DNA of 64,000 nucleotides, taken from assembly GCA_964581355.1 (NCBI GenBank), contig CAZOOA010000006.1:1-64000 (forward strand), written 5' to 3'. Source of the stretch: CAZOOA01 sp964581355. Its GTDB lineage: Bacteria; Bacillota; Dethiobacteria; DTU022; UBA8154. The position numbers and the translations under genes are program-made. Below are positions 17,867-26,725 of this stretch, piece after piece. A model generated the notes under the pieces. It was given only the letters and a program-made list of their open reading frames with translations, searched no databases and was not told the origin of the DNA. Within the stretch, counting starts at the first letter, position 1. Every line of letters starts with the position of its first letter.

Positions 17867-18586
17867 TTAGTCTTCAAATGCCTCGCTTACCTTCCACTCT
17901 TTCCATACATTACCCACCAGGTCGGGACCGGGTTTCAGGACTTTTTTCCCTGGCTTCCAGCCGGAAGGTGTTGCCTCGGTTCCCTGGCTTGCCCTGACAT
18001 GTTGAAAAGCTTTAACCTGACGGATCGCTTCGCTGACATTCCTGCCAACTGGAGGTGTTAAGACTTCAAAACCCTGGACATTTCCGTCGGGATCGATAAT
18101 AAAACGCCCCCGTGTTTCCACGCCGCCGTCTTCGTCATAAATTCCGTACATTTTCCCAATATTGCCACCCTGATCCGAAAGCATGGGGAAAGGAATACCC
18201 CCCTCAACCATCTTTGACAGTTCATTGTCATTCCAAATCTTATGCACGAACATGCTGTCCACACTCATGGACAGGACTTCCACCCCAAGCTCCTGAAATT
18301 CATTGTGCTTCTCAGCAACTGCTGAGACTTCTGTAGCTCAGACGAAGGTAAAGTCTCCCGGATAAAAACATAGAAGGACCCATTTTCCTTTGTAATCCGA
18401 CAGGTTGAAATTCATAAACTTCCCCTGGTAGTACCCCGGTGCCGAAAAATCGGGTGCAGGCTTGCCAACTTTTATCATTTGCTGTTCCTCCTCCTTTTTT
18501 TCCAGGATGGGTTCATCACTCTCAGTTGCGGCAGGTTTCTTGACCGTTTCAGGTCTTTTACATCCAGGCTTGAACTCTTCCGGCAT
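17867..18586 (-). CDS. Selenocysteine-containing peroxiredoxin (UGA at the peroxidatic position)
   Basis: Peroxiredoxins reduce hydroperoxides through a peroxidatic Cys in the motif YPxDFTFVC. Here the frame runs through YPGDFTFV, then TGA (18340-18338), then ATEVSAVAEKHNEFQ, with no frame change. It continues to a normal stop, giving about 239 residues. The TGA falls exactly on the peroxidatic residue (position 83), and a SECIS-like hairpin follows. This supports selenocysteine rather than a broken gene. The C-terminal resolving Cys of typical 2-Cys enzymes is missing (EATPSGWKPGKK where VCP is usual), so it resembles a 1-Sec type. Another Cys lies ten residues before the Sec. A 36-residue charged N-terminal tail precedes the fold. 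Two starts each have a good ribosome site, ATG 18586 (AAAGGAGG) and ATG 18478 (GGAGGAACAGCAA). Sec insertion needs SelA-D, which are not in the window. Confidence 0.9.
18310..18327 (-). promoter_or_regulatory. Bacterial SECIS hairpin in the peroxiredoxin mRNA
   Basis: On the minus strand TCTCAGC, loop AGTT and GCTGAGA form a 7-bp perfect stem. The loop starts 17 bases after the UGA and has G then U at its second and third positions. This fits the bacterial SECIS pattern of a small hairpin 16-37 bases downstream with a G near the start of the loop. Confidence 0.75.
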
Positions 18587-18734
18587 TATTCAACCTCCTT
18601 TAAATAGAGATCATTTTAATAGAATTTCTCAATAAATAATATTACAATATATAGAAAATGTCAATGGATTAAACATAAACTATAGTAAAAACCAGGCATT
18701 TGTGTGGAATATTTATCAGAATTATGAAAATTGT

Positions 18735-18763
18735 TTTACAGACCCTCTGCCCGATGTTATAAT
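18735..18763 (+). promoter_or_regulatory. Sigma-A type promoter for the PhoU-like gene
   Basis: TTTACA (18735-18740), 17 bases, then a perfect TATAAT (18758-18763). It lies 40 bases upstream of the start codon. Confidence 0.75.
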
Positions 18764-18803
18764 AAAAATATCCACTCAGGAACAGATGAAAGGAGAATAA
18801 CCT

Positions 18804-19415
18804 ATGACTTCCGAACTGAACAACCACAACCTGGAGGTATCTCAAAACCTGCAAAGGTTTACTGAACTGATCCAGGAATCCTTATCATTAATCTTCGATG
18901 GATTTTACAAAGTCCAACTGCAGTACCTGGATCAAGCCAATGAAAAACTAAAAAAGGGGCACTCCCTGCTGGAAGGAATACAGAAAAGAGCGTCCGCAAG
19001 TTCGGAACTCCAGGCGGAAGATATTGCCGATATTGCTTCAATAATCAGCAACTACCAGAAAATCGCCTTCAACCTGGAAAAGATTGGGGAACACACCAGG
19101 AACAAAAACCGTGAAGGAATACTTTTTACCGAAAAAGCCGTTACCGAACTGGAGGAACTGTTCCGCGGAGTTAACAATCTATTAACCCATATGAACGATG
19201 TGATCAACACACGCAACCCGGTGCTAATCGATTACATTCTCCGGGAAAAACGCAACCTGAAAAAAATGGCCCGGGATTTTGCCACAGAGCATGAAGACCG
19301 GCTGATTAAAGGAGTCTGCATGGCTCACTCCTCATCAATCTATCTCTACATCCTTGATGGCCTGCAAGACATCCTCTGGCACCTCCAGGCTGTGGTAGAG
19401 AAGCTAAAAAATTAG
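18804..19415 (+). CDS. PhoU-like helical protein
   Basis: This 203-residue soluble, all-helical protein has heptad-like repeats throughout and the look of a PhoU/DUF47-type domain (IASIISNYQKIAFNLEKIGEHTRNK). PhoU-like proteins link phosphate transporters to signalling or bind metal clusters. Here no pst or pho gene is adjacent, so its partner is unknown. The start ATG has AAAGGAG about 9 bases upstream and a clear promoter. The chain is about the length of a single PhoU unit. Confidence 0.78.
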   Translation: MTSELNNHNLEVSQNLQRFTELIQESLSLIFDGFYKVQLQYLDQANEKLKKGHSLLEGIQKRASASSELQAEDIADIASIISNYQKIAFNLEKIGEHTRNKNREGILFTEKAVTELEELFRGVNNLLTHMNDVINTRNPVLIDYILREKRNLKKMARDFATEHEDRLIKGVCMAHSSSIYLYILDGLQDILWHLQAVVEKLKN

Positions 19416-19461
19416 CCAGGGCATCCTAGGAAAAATTTTTGGTATTGGCCTTCTTAGTAAA

Positions 19462-22176
19462 TTATGGAGACAGAGCCGGTTCATAATCACAATATTTCGG
19501 GCCGGGAAGCATGGTTTCAACTTTCCACCGCTCCCCGTCACTGTGCATGATTACCGCTCCATGCTCATCGGTGCGATAAATATCGGCTCCCTGTTCCTGC
19601 AAGGCCTGGATTGTCTCAGGATGGGGGTGGCCAAAAGGATTGCTGCCTACAGTAATTACAGCAGCACTGGGGGAAACAACTTGAAGCAAACAAGGCAAAT
19701 TGGGTACTCTCCCCCCATGATGGGGCACTTTCAAAATATCGCTTTTCAGTCTATTCCCTTCCTGCAGCAGGTGGTCCACGGCAACAGTCTCAGCATCACC
19801 CGTCAACAGCACGCTGCTATTGCCGTGTTTTAGCCGCAGCACTATCGAGTTGTTGTTATAGTCGCTCCCCGTCCCTTGAAATAATATCTCCGGGGGAGCC
19901 AAAACCGCTGCCGTAACATCCTGGTCCAGCACCAGTCGGTCTCCTGCCTGGATAATTTCCCGGGGAATATCCAGCCTTTTCGCCAGCTCTAACAGGCGCA
20001 GATAGTTTTCGTTTTCTGTTTCTTCTGCATTGGTAACCAGCATTCTTGCCGGAACTTCTTCCAGAACAGCCAGAAAGCCACCGAAGTGATCTTCATGGGG
20101 GTGTGTGACAATGATCATATCCAGCTCCCTGACCCTTCTTTCCGCCAGAAAAGGAAGCAGGACCCAGCGCCCCACCTCTTCCACTTCCCCCAGGTAGGGC
20201 GGGCGTCCCCCGCCATCCAGCATGATATGTTTACCCCCGGGGGTGCCGATATAAATAGCATCACCCTGCCCTACATCAAGGAAAACAACCTCCAGTTCCC
20301 CGGCATTCTTTTGGGACAGGGCTGGCCCAACTGCAAGGACTGCGAGGGCCAGAAGCAAAAAAGCAATTAAAATGTGGGCCGCGCGAAACTTTATTTTTCC
20401 CCGCTTAACCCGAAAGGAAAGCCAGCGCAAAGCGCCTCCGGCAAGGAAGAACAATAACCCGTAATAAACAAAAATCCAGATGGCATCAAGAGGGAAAACC
20501 TGGCGGTAAGAAAAAGGCAGCGAACCAATGGTTTCCGTAACCAAAAGGATATATTTCAAGAGAGGGAAGCTGGCCAAAGTGGCCAGGCTGCCAGCAGCAG
20601 GGAAAAGTAGTGCCAGCAGGGCGGCAAAAAAGCCGATGCCCAATACCAGGGCCATGACGGGCAAAACCAGGATATTGGTAACCAGGGCAAGCAAAGAAAC
20701 CTGTCCAAAATAATAGGCGGTCAGCGGAAGCACACCCAGTTGAGCGGCCAGAGTAACAGCAATTATGGAAATCAGTTTTTCCTTCACGGTCGTTCCCGGC
20801 GTTACACTTTCCAGTTCACTGTGAAACACCGCATCTGGCAGGGTATCTGCCTGCAGCCCGGCATCTTCACTTTCGCCCGGTCCCGGCCCTGATTCTGGTT
20901 CAGGTCCTGATTCTGGCCCTGGCACCAGTGCCTGCCCCTGTGCCGGATGCAGTCCCTTGCTTGCTCCCATAAGCTGCCCCCTGGTTAAACCTTTTGTCCC
21001 CGGGTCCAAGCTTGCCCCCGGGCAATGGCCACCCAAACTTTGACCCATTAGCAATGTGGCAAGTTTTTGCTCCAGCGGTGCGGCCAGCATCAGAATCGTA
21101 ACCGTTGCCGCGTACGAGAGCTGAAAACCCACGGTAAACAGCAGCAGGGGGTTGTAGAACAACGTAACCAGCGCAGCAACGCTGACAGCCGTGGGCAAAT
21201 CCCGGCGGCGGCCCAACTGCAATGCTCCGGCAGCCAGGATGATCATGATCAAAGCTCGCAGGGTTGCCGGCTTCAGCCCTGTCAGGTAGGTATAGGAAAA
21301 CAAAAGCAAAACCGTGAGCAGGAAAGCCAGGGGGCCTTTTACCCGAAACCTTTTCCAGGCAGCCCACAGGACTGCGGCAATTAAACCCACGTGGAGCCCG
21401 CTGACGGCCAGCAGGTGAGATACACCGCTGGCCCTGAAAAATTGCTCCACCGTCGGGTCCAGGGCCCGGCGCTCCCCCAGCAGCATCCCCACCAGCAGGT
21501 TGCCTTCCCTTTCAGGCAGGTAGGCCCGCAGGGCACTGGAAATCCGTTCCTTCACCGACAGGGCAGACGCCTGGAAAAAGGACATGTTTTCGGAAACTCC
21601 CAGGGAAGAAGCACCGGAAACCGAGGTATAAAATGTTGCCGCCACCCCCTGGTGCTCCAGGAATGAGCGGTAATCGAACCCGCCGGGATTTCGCCGTTCC
21701 TGGGGCTCGTACAGGTCTCCCCGCAAGGACACCTGCTCCCCGTAGCCCAGAAACAAGGGGTCTTCCTCCCCGGGATCCAGGCTCAAGGTCACCCTCACCC
21801 TGCCTGTGACCCCGTGAGTCCGGTCCCGGATCTTGAAAGACTCCGGCTCCAGGATAAAGACCACATCGCCTTCCCTCCACAGCGGCTCTTCGGCCACCTT
21901 GCCCACCAGGGTGCCATACTCCCCACTGTAATCCCGGATATTGCCCCGGACATGTTCATAAGCCAGGCTGCAGGCCAGGGAACCGACAGCAAGGAAAAGG
22001 AGGAAAACCGGGACAATGGAGACCATACTCCCTTGCCACTTGAACAACCTGGAGGCCGCCAGCAGGCCCAGAGCTGCCAGCACAGCAACCCCAAAAAAGG
22101 CCGGGGAAAAATAATAACGCCCCAGGACTACGCCCAGGACATAAAAAACGCTCATCATTACCAGGGGACGGGCCAC
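19462..22176 (-). CDS. comEC: DNA uptake channel protein ComEC/Rec2
   Basis: ComEC forms the inner-membrane channel for single-stranded DNA in transformation. The chain is 904 residues. It has an N-terminal membrane and OB-like region (about 1-190), a central Competence domain with many helices and the motif SHLLAVSGLHVGL (about 253-265), and a C-terminal metallo-beta-lactamase-like domain (VTHPHEDHFGG, LKVPHHGG). An unusual Gly/Pro/Glu-rich stretch of about 80 residues (about 377-460, for example PGPESGPEPESGPGPG) interrupts the membrane core between two helices and is not a family feature. The GTG at 22176 has AAGGAG nine bases upstream. Other com genes are not in the window. Confidence 0.93.
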   Translation of the reverse strand: MARPLVMMSVFYVLGVVLGRYYFSPAFFGVAVLAALGLLAASRLFKWQGSMVSIVPVFLLFLAVGSLACSLAYEHVRGNIRDYSGEYGTLVGKVAEEPLWREGDVVFILEPESFKIRDRTHGVTGRVRVTLSLDPGEEDPLFLGYGEQVSLRGDLYEPQERRNPGGFDYRSFLEHQGVAATFYTSVSGASSLGVSENMSFFQASALSVKERISSALRAYLPEREGNLLVGMLLGERRALDPTVEQFFRASGVSHLLAVSGLHVGLIAAVLWAAWKRFRVKGPLAFLLTVLLLFSYTYLTGLKPATLRALIMIILAAGALQLGRRRDLPTAVSVAALVTLFYNPLLLFTVGFQLSYAATVTILMLAAPLEQKLATLLMGQSLGGHCPGASLDPGTKGLTRGQLMGASKGLHPAQGQALVPGPESGPEPESGPGPGESEDAGLQADTLPDAVFHSELESVTPGTTVKEKLISIIAVTLAAQLGVLPLTAYYFGQVSLLALVTNILVLPVMALVLGIGFFAALLALLFPAAGSLATLASFPLLKYILLVTETIGSLPFSYRQVFPLDAIWIFVYYGLLFFLAGGALRWLSFRVKRGKIKFRAAHILIAFLLLALAVLAVGPALSQKNAGELEVVFLDVGQGDAIYIGTPGGKHIMLDGGGRPPYLGEVEEVGRWVLLPFLAERRVRELDMIIVTHPHEDHFGGFLAVLEEVPARMLVTNAEETENENYLRLLELAKRLDIPREIIQAGDRLVLDQDVTAAVLAPPEILFQGTGSDYNNNSIVLRLKHGNSSVLLTGDAETVAVDHLLQEGNRLKSDILKVPHHGGRVPNLPCLLQVVSPSAAVITVGSNPFGHPHPETIQALQEQGADIYRTDEHGAVIMHSDGERWKVETMLPGPKYCDYEPALSP

Positions 22177-22403
22177 GTTTTTTGCTCCTTGTCATAATCA
22201 TAGAAACAAAATAAGAATTCGACGCCTCTGCCTAATTTCCTCTTTTTTGCAACACATATGGTTCTGGCTGTCGGCTATCTGATTGAGGATATGACAGCTG
22301 AGATTGAGGTTTTACAATTTCTCTTTTCTATGGTACAGTAATTATAATACCACAAATGCCCGTTTTAGTTAGGCAATCTTTCATCTATAAGGATAACAAA
22401 AGA

Positions 22404-22643
22404 ATGAAATGTACATCATATTTCTTATTCATAAAGCAGCGTCCGGACAGGGTTAATATTAAAGATGAATGGATTATGGAAACAATTAACAACCCGTCAA
22501 AAATTCAAATCCAGACAGATGGAAGGATAAAGAAATGGAAATATATAAAAGAAGCTGAAAAATACTTGCGAGTAATAGTCCTGGAAGATAATGAAACAGT
22601 ACATAATGCCTTTTTTGACCGAACATTTAAGGAGGACAGCTAA
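22404..22643 (+). CDS. DUF4258-like small protein
   Basis: This 79-residue protein resembles DUF4258 (PSKIQIQTDGRIKKWKYIKEAEKYLRVIVLED). The function is unknown. DUF4258 genes are often found in small two-gene cassettes, and a toxin-like role has been suggested for relatives but is not proven. The ATG at 22404 has AAGGA about 10 bases upstream, and the longer frame from 22356 lacks one. The stop overlaps the next start by one base (TAATG). The region is clearly more AT-rich than its neighbours, which suggests acquisition. Confidence 0.72.
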   Translation: MKCTSYFLFIKQRPDRVNIKDEWIMETINNPSKIQIQTDGRIKKWKYIKEAEKYLRVIVLEDNETVHNAFFDRTFKEDS

Positions 22644-22849
22644 TGAAAATTAGATATTTTACAGATACCGACACAGCTTTTATCGAGTTTTCAAATGAAT
22701 TGATTGAAGAAACTAAGGAATTATCAGAAAACCTTTACATTGACCTTGACAAACATGGAAACATTGTCAGCATGACAATTGAACATGCAAAAATAAACGC
22801 CAATATCAAAGAGTTGTCATACATGCAAGTGGAAAATAACAGCACTTGA
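22643..22849 (+). CDS. DUF2283 family protein
   Basis: This 68-residue protein with the DUF2283 pattern (YFTDTDTAFIEFSNE, then NLYIDLDKHGNIVSMTIEHA) is translationally coupled to the DUF4258-like gene. AGGAGG ends a few bases before its ATG. DUF2283 proteins are short and of unknown function and often sit beside DUF4258 genes, so an antitoxin-like partner role is possible but inferred. Confidence 0.75.
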   Translation: MKIRYFTDTDTAFIEFSNELIEETKELSENLYIDLDKHGNIVSMTIEHAKINANIKELSYMQVENNST

Positions 22850-23069
22850 AACACAAAAGATAAAGCCTGTGCAATACAACCCTAGGGGTGGATTCCTTAA
22901 CCACCCGCACCCAACCCCCACCCAACCCGTGCATGTTCATTCCCCGGAAGGTGACTGTTAGGGTTTGTCTCCGGTGCACACCCTCTTCCAAGGCAACACA
23001 TAAGAAATACTAAACCGAATAATTTCTTGCCGTGCGATAGAATTCTTGCAAAAGCGCAAAACTCAACCG
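22850..23069. other. Spacer with first copy of a dispersed repeat
   Basis: The spacer contains a C-rich tract with repeated CCCACCC-type words (22900-22925). At 23052-23085 it contains the diverged copy of the repeat AAAACTCAACCGTTAAGAGCTTAA described in the findings. That copy overlaps the last codons of the histidine kinase gene. Confidence 0.45.
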
Positions 23070-24485
23070 TTAAGAGCTTAAACCGGAATCCGACCCTGAA
23101 TCCGGGCCTGGTGGCAAAGTAAAGCTGAAGATACTGCCCCCCTGGGGACGGTTGGCAGCATGGATGCTTCCTCCATGGGCCTCGACAAAACTTTTGGCAA
23201 TAGACAGACCCAGGCCGCTTCCACCTCCCCGGCCCTGTCTTACTTTGTAAAAGCGCTCGAACAGGAAAGGAAGTTCCCCGGGAGGGATTCCCGGCCCGGA
23301 ATCCAGCACTTCGATACACAGGTTTTGGTCTTCCTGCCGGGCACGCAGGATAATCCTGCCGCCATCGGGTGTAAATTTAAAGGCATTGGCCAACAGGTTG
23401 ATCAGCACCTGGACCAGCCGGTCTTCATCCAGGTACCACCTACCTGTTTCCGGAACCGTTTCGCTTTGCAAGGTTATGTTGCGCTCATTCGCCTCGTGCT
23501 GAAACGCCCCGGCCGCCCGGGCAACCAGGGCTGCAACATCAACATAGCGGCGATCAAGGGGCAGTTTACCCGCTTCAGCCAGGTTGATCGCTTCCATATC
23601 ACTTACCAGGCGCCCTAACCGCAGCACTTCATCGTACAATGAGGAAAGACGCTGGGGAGTTGGCTCTGCCTTGCCTGACTGCAGGGCTTCAAAATTGCCC
23701 TGCAGGATCGTGACAGGGGTCCTGAGTTCGTGGGAGACATCGGCCAACAAATTGCGGCGCACTTTTTCATTTTTTTCCAGGCTGTCTGCCATCTGGTTGA
23801 AGGCCTGGGCCAGCTTGCCCACTTCATCTTCCCTTTGTAGCTGGAGCCGGTAGCGATAATCTCTCCGGGCGTATTTCAGAGCAGAGGAAGTCAACTGGGC
23901 CAGGGGGCGGGTCACCTGGTCGCTGAGAAGAAAACTGAGCACCGCACCGGCCAGCAGGGCGACAATTCCACCCCAAAAGACGCCCAAAAAAAGCGAGTGA
24001 TTGAACTGTTCCTCCAGCGTCTGCACCGCCTGCACTTCCTGGGAATGCATCACCAGGATGCCCACCGTTTCATTCCCCACCACAATAGGCACACCCTGGT
24101 CCAGCAGGTCCGTGGAGAGGGTCTCCCCCGCTGCTTCAGCATCGGAATCCAGGAGTACCCGGCCGCCGGGTTCGGCCAGGATCAGCCCTTCCCCCGGGAG
24201 AACGCCCCGGGTTCCACCCTTGGCCTGGCCCTGGGGCATTGTCGGCATCGGCCCCCTGCCCCGGTTTCGCTGGGTTAACAGCTGCTCCACCCCTTCCCAA
24301 CTCCCGTGGCGCTGGTAATAGGACCGGAAAACATATTCCCACTGTTCCACCACTACCGTGCGGTAGCTCTGGCTGTACCGTTCAAACACATTCCCGATGA
24401 ACTGACGGGAGGTAAAGGCCATGGCCAGCACGGCTACGGCAATGACAATAATAAAAGCGCCCAAGATTTTATAACGGATACTCAC
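23070..24485 (-). CDS. Membrane sensor histidine kinase (HAMP-HisKA-HATPase)
   Basis: This protein of about 471 residues is paired with the OmpR-type regulator just upstream. A first membrane helix (KILGAFIIVIAVAVLAMAF) is followed by an extracytoplasmic sensor segment that includes a Gly/Pro-rich loop (RGRGPMPTMPQGQAKGG). Next come a second helix, HAMP, HisKA with the phospho-accepting His in VSHELRTPVTIL, and a HATPase domain with LINLLANAFKFTPDGG, LDSGPGIPP and GSGLGLSIAKSFVEAHGG. The longest frame reaches 24719 and would overlap the regulator. GTG 24485 begins SIRYKILG, though its ribosome site is weak. The signal sensed is unknown. Confidence 0.9.
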   Translation of the reverse strand: MSIRYKILGAFIIVIAVAVLAMAFTSRQFIGNVFERYSQSYRTVVVEQWEYVFRSYYQRHGSWEGVEQLLTQRNRGRGPMPTMPQGQAKGGTRGVLPGEGLILAEPGGRVLLDSDAEAAGETLSTDLLDQGVPIVVGNETVGILVMHSQEVQAVQTLEEQFNHSLFLGVFWGGIVALLAGAVLSFLLSDQVTRPLAQLTSSALKYARRDYRYRLQLQREDEVGKLAQAFNQMADSLEKNEKVRRNLLADVSHELRTPVTILQGNFEALQSGKAEPTPQRLSSLYDEVLRLGRLVSDMEAINLAEAGKLPLDRRYVDVAALVARAAGAFQHEANERNITLQSETVPETGRWYLDEDRLVQVLINLLANAFKFTPDGGRIILRARQEDQNLCIEVLDSGPGIPPGELPFLFERFYKVRQGRGGGSGLGLSIAKSFVEAHGGSIHAANRPQGGSIFSFTLPPGPDSGSDSGLSS

Positions 24486-24570
24486 CTTTAGATTTACGAA
24501 AAACCATCCGCAGGGACGTTTCCCCGGCAGTTTTCCGCTCACCCTCCTTTTTAGGAATATGAAAAGTGTC

Positions 24571-25320
24571 CTACTGGTCCTGCCCGGATTGAGCGGATTG
24601 CCCGGGGCCTTCACCCGGCAGGTTAAATTTGTAGCCCAACCCAAAAACCGTAACAATATACCTGGGATGGGCCGGGTCCTGTTCAATTTTTTTGCGTAGA
24701 TTGCTGATATGTGTATCAATGGAGCGTTCGTAACCGCTGTACGCCTCTCCCAGGCAGGCTTCCAAAAGCTGCAGGCGGCTAAAAACCCGCCCGGGGGAAC
24801 GGGCCATTAAGAACATAAGATTAAACTCCGTCGGGGTGAGGATGATTTCCTGTTCCTCTTTTTTCAGCTGGTGATTCTCCAGATCCAGGCGAAAAGGGCC
24901 CTGAACCAGGGTTTTTTCCGGGGCTTTTGAAGAGCTTTCCTGCCCCTGGGCATTTGTGCGTCGTAACACAGCCCGGACGCGGGCAGCCAGTTCGGCCAGG
25001 CTGAACGGCTTGGTGATATAGTCATCAGCCCCTACTTCCAGGCCAACCACCCGGTCTGTCTCCTGGGATTTGGCTGTCAACATGATAATGGGAACATCCT
25101 GATCCTGGCGCAGGCGGCGGCAAACTTCCAGTCCCCCCAGGTCCGGAAGCATGAGATCCAAAATCACCAGGTGGGGGGAATGTTCTTTGACCCGCTGGAT
25201 ACCGCTTAGCCCATCTTTGGCCAGGTATACCCGGGCCCCCTCCTTCTCCAGGTAATCCTTGATCATCTCGGCAATTTTGACTTCATCTTCAATAACCACC
25301 AGTTTTGTTTTCCCTTCCAA
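24571..25320 (-). CDS. OmpR-family response regulator
   Basis: This 249-residue regulator is the partner of the kinase that follows it. The receiver domain (about 5-117) has the acidic pair EDE and phospho-accepting Asp in LVILDLMLPDLGG, with Lys in DDYITKPFSLAE. A winged-helix DNA-binding domain (about 140-235) contains LTPTEFNLMFLMARSPGRVFSR and YERSIDTHISNLRKKIE. An Asn/Gln/Ser-rich linker separates them. The start codon has a modest site (GGAAGG). Target genes are not evident. Confidence 0.94.
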   Translation of the reverse strand: MEGKTKLVVIEDEVKIAEMIKDYLEKEGARVYLAKDGLSGIQRVKEHSPHLVILDLMLPDLGGLEVCRRLRQDQDVPIIMLTAKSQETDRVVGLEVGADDYITKPFSLAELAARVRAVLRRTNAQGQESSSKAPEKTLVQGPFRLDLENHQLKKEEQEIILTPTEFNLMFLMARSPGRVFSRLQLLEACLGEAYSGYERSIDTHISNLRKKIEQDPAHPRYIVTVFGLGYKFNLPGEGPGQSAQSGQDQ

Positions 25321-25754
25321 GGGCAGATCCTCCCCGATGCTTTTTTATATCGTAGCACAATTCAAGTTTTGGCACAATTTAATAATAGCTATTAATCTTT
25401 GATGCGTGCTTCTTTGCGAAAGACTTTGATAAATGCTGTCCTGCAAAATATTTTGCCAGCACGCAAGACTTAACTATTAAGAGCCTAAAAGCGTATATTG
25501 GATTTGAATTATTTTACATCAGAATACAAGATGAAAAAAATCTATTTATCCTACGACGCATTTTCATCAAATGCGTAATAATTGTAAGCTTATTGTACCC
25601 CACATTAATAACTGAGAGAAGTATTTATGACGATTTAAAAACCTTTACAAGGTGGCTGAGATCGTAGTGCGATTGTCAAAGCTGACCTGGCAAAAAACAA
25701 AAAGCTGCCACGAGCAATTTTTCCCGTGACAGCTTTTGTTGAACAAATTCTGTA
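25321..25754. other. Spacer with a dispersed repeat and a terminator
   Basis: There is no gene. A copy of the repeat CGCAAGACTTAACTATTAAG lies at 25462-25493. A minus-strand terminator closes the downstream small protein gene at 25700-25737. Confidence 0.6.
25700..25737 (-). terminator. Terminator of the small secreted protein gene
   Basis: On the minus strand AAAAGCTGTCACG pairs with CGTGGCAGCTTTT (one G-U), followed by TTGTTTTTTG. It lies 17 bases after the gene's stop. Confidence 0.85.
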
Positions 25755-26078
25755 TTACAGGGACAGATTTTGGGCCTGCCTTAGGCCTTTACCGTTTCCC
25801 TGGTTTCTTCCGCCCTGCAGTTCTTGCCTATTTTCCTGCTTGTGTTGCTGCAACCGTCTTTGTTGCGGTTCGCAGTTTTCGCTGCATTCGCCCTCGCATT
25901 CCTGGGCCCTGATTTGTTCTTGTTTATTTTCCTGCTGGTATTCCTGGACGTTGAGAGCCCTGGATTCATTGACCTGCGCCTCTGTGCCGTTGTTTGCCAG
26001 CGCTACAGAACTAAATGAAAGCACCAGAAGGGACAGGATCACAAAAATGGTAACTGTTCTTTTTCTTTTCAGCATCAT
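25755..26078 (-). CDS. Small secreted Gln/Glu-rich protein
   Basis: This 107-residue protein has a clear signal peptide (MMLKRKRTVTIFVILSLLVLSFSSVALA, cleavage after ALA). The mature part is rich in Gln, Glu, Asn and Arg (QEYQQENKQEQIRAQ, QQRRLQQHKQENRQ) with a three-Cys patch CEGECSENCE. I do not recognise a family. The low complexity suggests a disordered or metal-binding extracellular protein. The ATG at 26078 has AGGAGG upstream, and a terminator follows the gene. Confidence 0.72.
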   Translation of the reverse strand: MMLKRKRTVTIFVILSLLVLSFSSVALANNGTEAQVNESRALNVQEYQQENKQEQIRAQECEGECSENCEPQQRRLQQHKQENRQELQGGRNQGNGKGLRQAQNLSL

Positions 26079-26237
26079 TGCACCTCCTTCCTGCTGATGA
26101 TGCTTTTATTATACTGTTTATATTTCAAGATCCTGTTTGGAAGATGTGAAGATTTTGTTAAGATGCAAGCAGGTTGAATTGAAGGCATCTCGTTTTTCTA
26201 ATTTGTTTAAGGAGGAACAGGCAAAAGGTATAAATAG

Positions 26238-26480
26238 TTATGGAGTCCTCAAGGGGCGGAAGCCGAGGCCGTAGTAAACGCCAGATGGGCCGTACCAGTC
26301 GACAAAGCCTATTAGCAGGCCGTAGGCGTAGTTGAGCCAGTTGCCACCGCAAAAAACCCGGTAGGACCCGCTTTGGGTAAACCACCCCGTAGTTGCTGCC
26401 GTGCAGGGTGTTGTGGTACTCGGTAAAGGCATTGAACCAGACAATGCTGTCTCCCCAGATTACTGTGGTCACCGGTTCGT
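26238..26480 (-). pseudogene. Remnant of an FGE-sulfatase (SUMF1) domain gene
   Basis: Two overlapping minus-strand frames together resemble the end of a formylglycine-generating-enzyme-like domain. One frame gives TTVIWGDSIVWFNAFTEYHN (typical VTWxDAIVWCNAYSE). A second frame, starting near 26390, gives GSYRVFCGGNWLNYA and GLGFRPLRTP (typical YRVxRGGSW and GFRxxR). A frameshift separates them and no N-terminal part is present, so the gene is broken and truncated. Confidence 0.7.
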
Positions 26481-26725
26481 ATAGTCATGATTAAAAACTT
26501 TAAACGCATGCTCTAATCATTTCAGCAAGATATTTCGCTTTTACAGGTAGACTCCCGGGAGCAGGTATGGCTATAATAGAGGAAAATGAAACTGAAACTG
26601 CTATTTTTTTACTGACTACCGGAAAAAGGAGCGAAAAAAATGCTATGAGTCATGATTAAACTGGCCAGGATGCTGGCAGACGCAGTGGGGAAAGGCATGA
26701 GAAAAATAAGAGGAGGTTAAGCAGA

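Noticed and set aside
17867..18586. Two separate hypothetical genes or a frameshifted peroxiredoxin pseudogene
   Set aside because: There is no frameshift. The only break is a single TGA at the catalytic position followed by a SECIS-like hairpin, so selenocysteine explains it better.
23070..24719. Full 549-residue frame for the histidine kinase
   Set aside because: The first 78 residues overlap the response regulator gene and do not look like a membrane or kinase domain. A downstream GTG gives the expected start.
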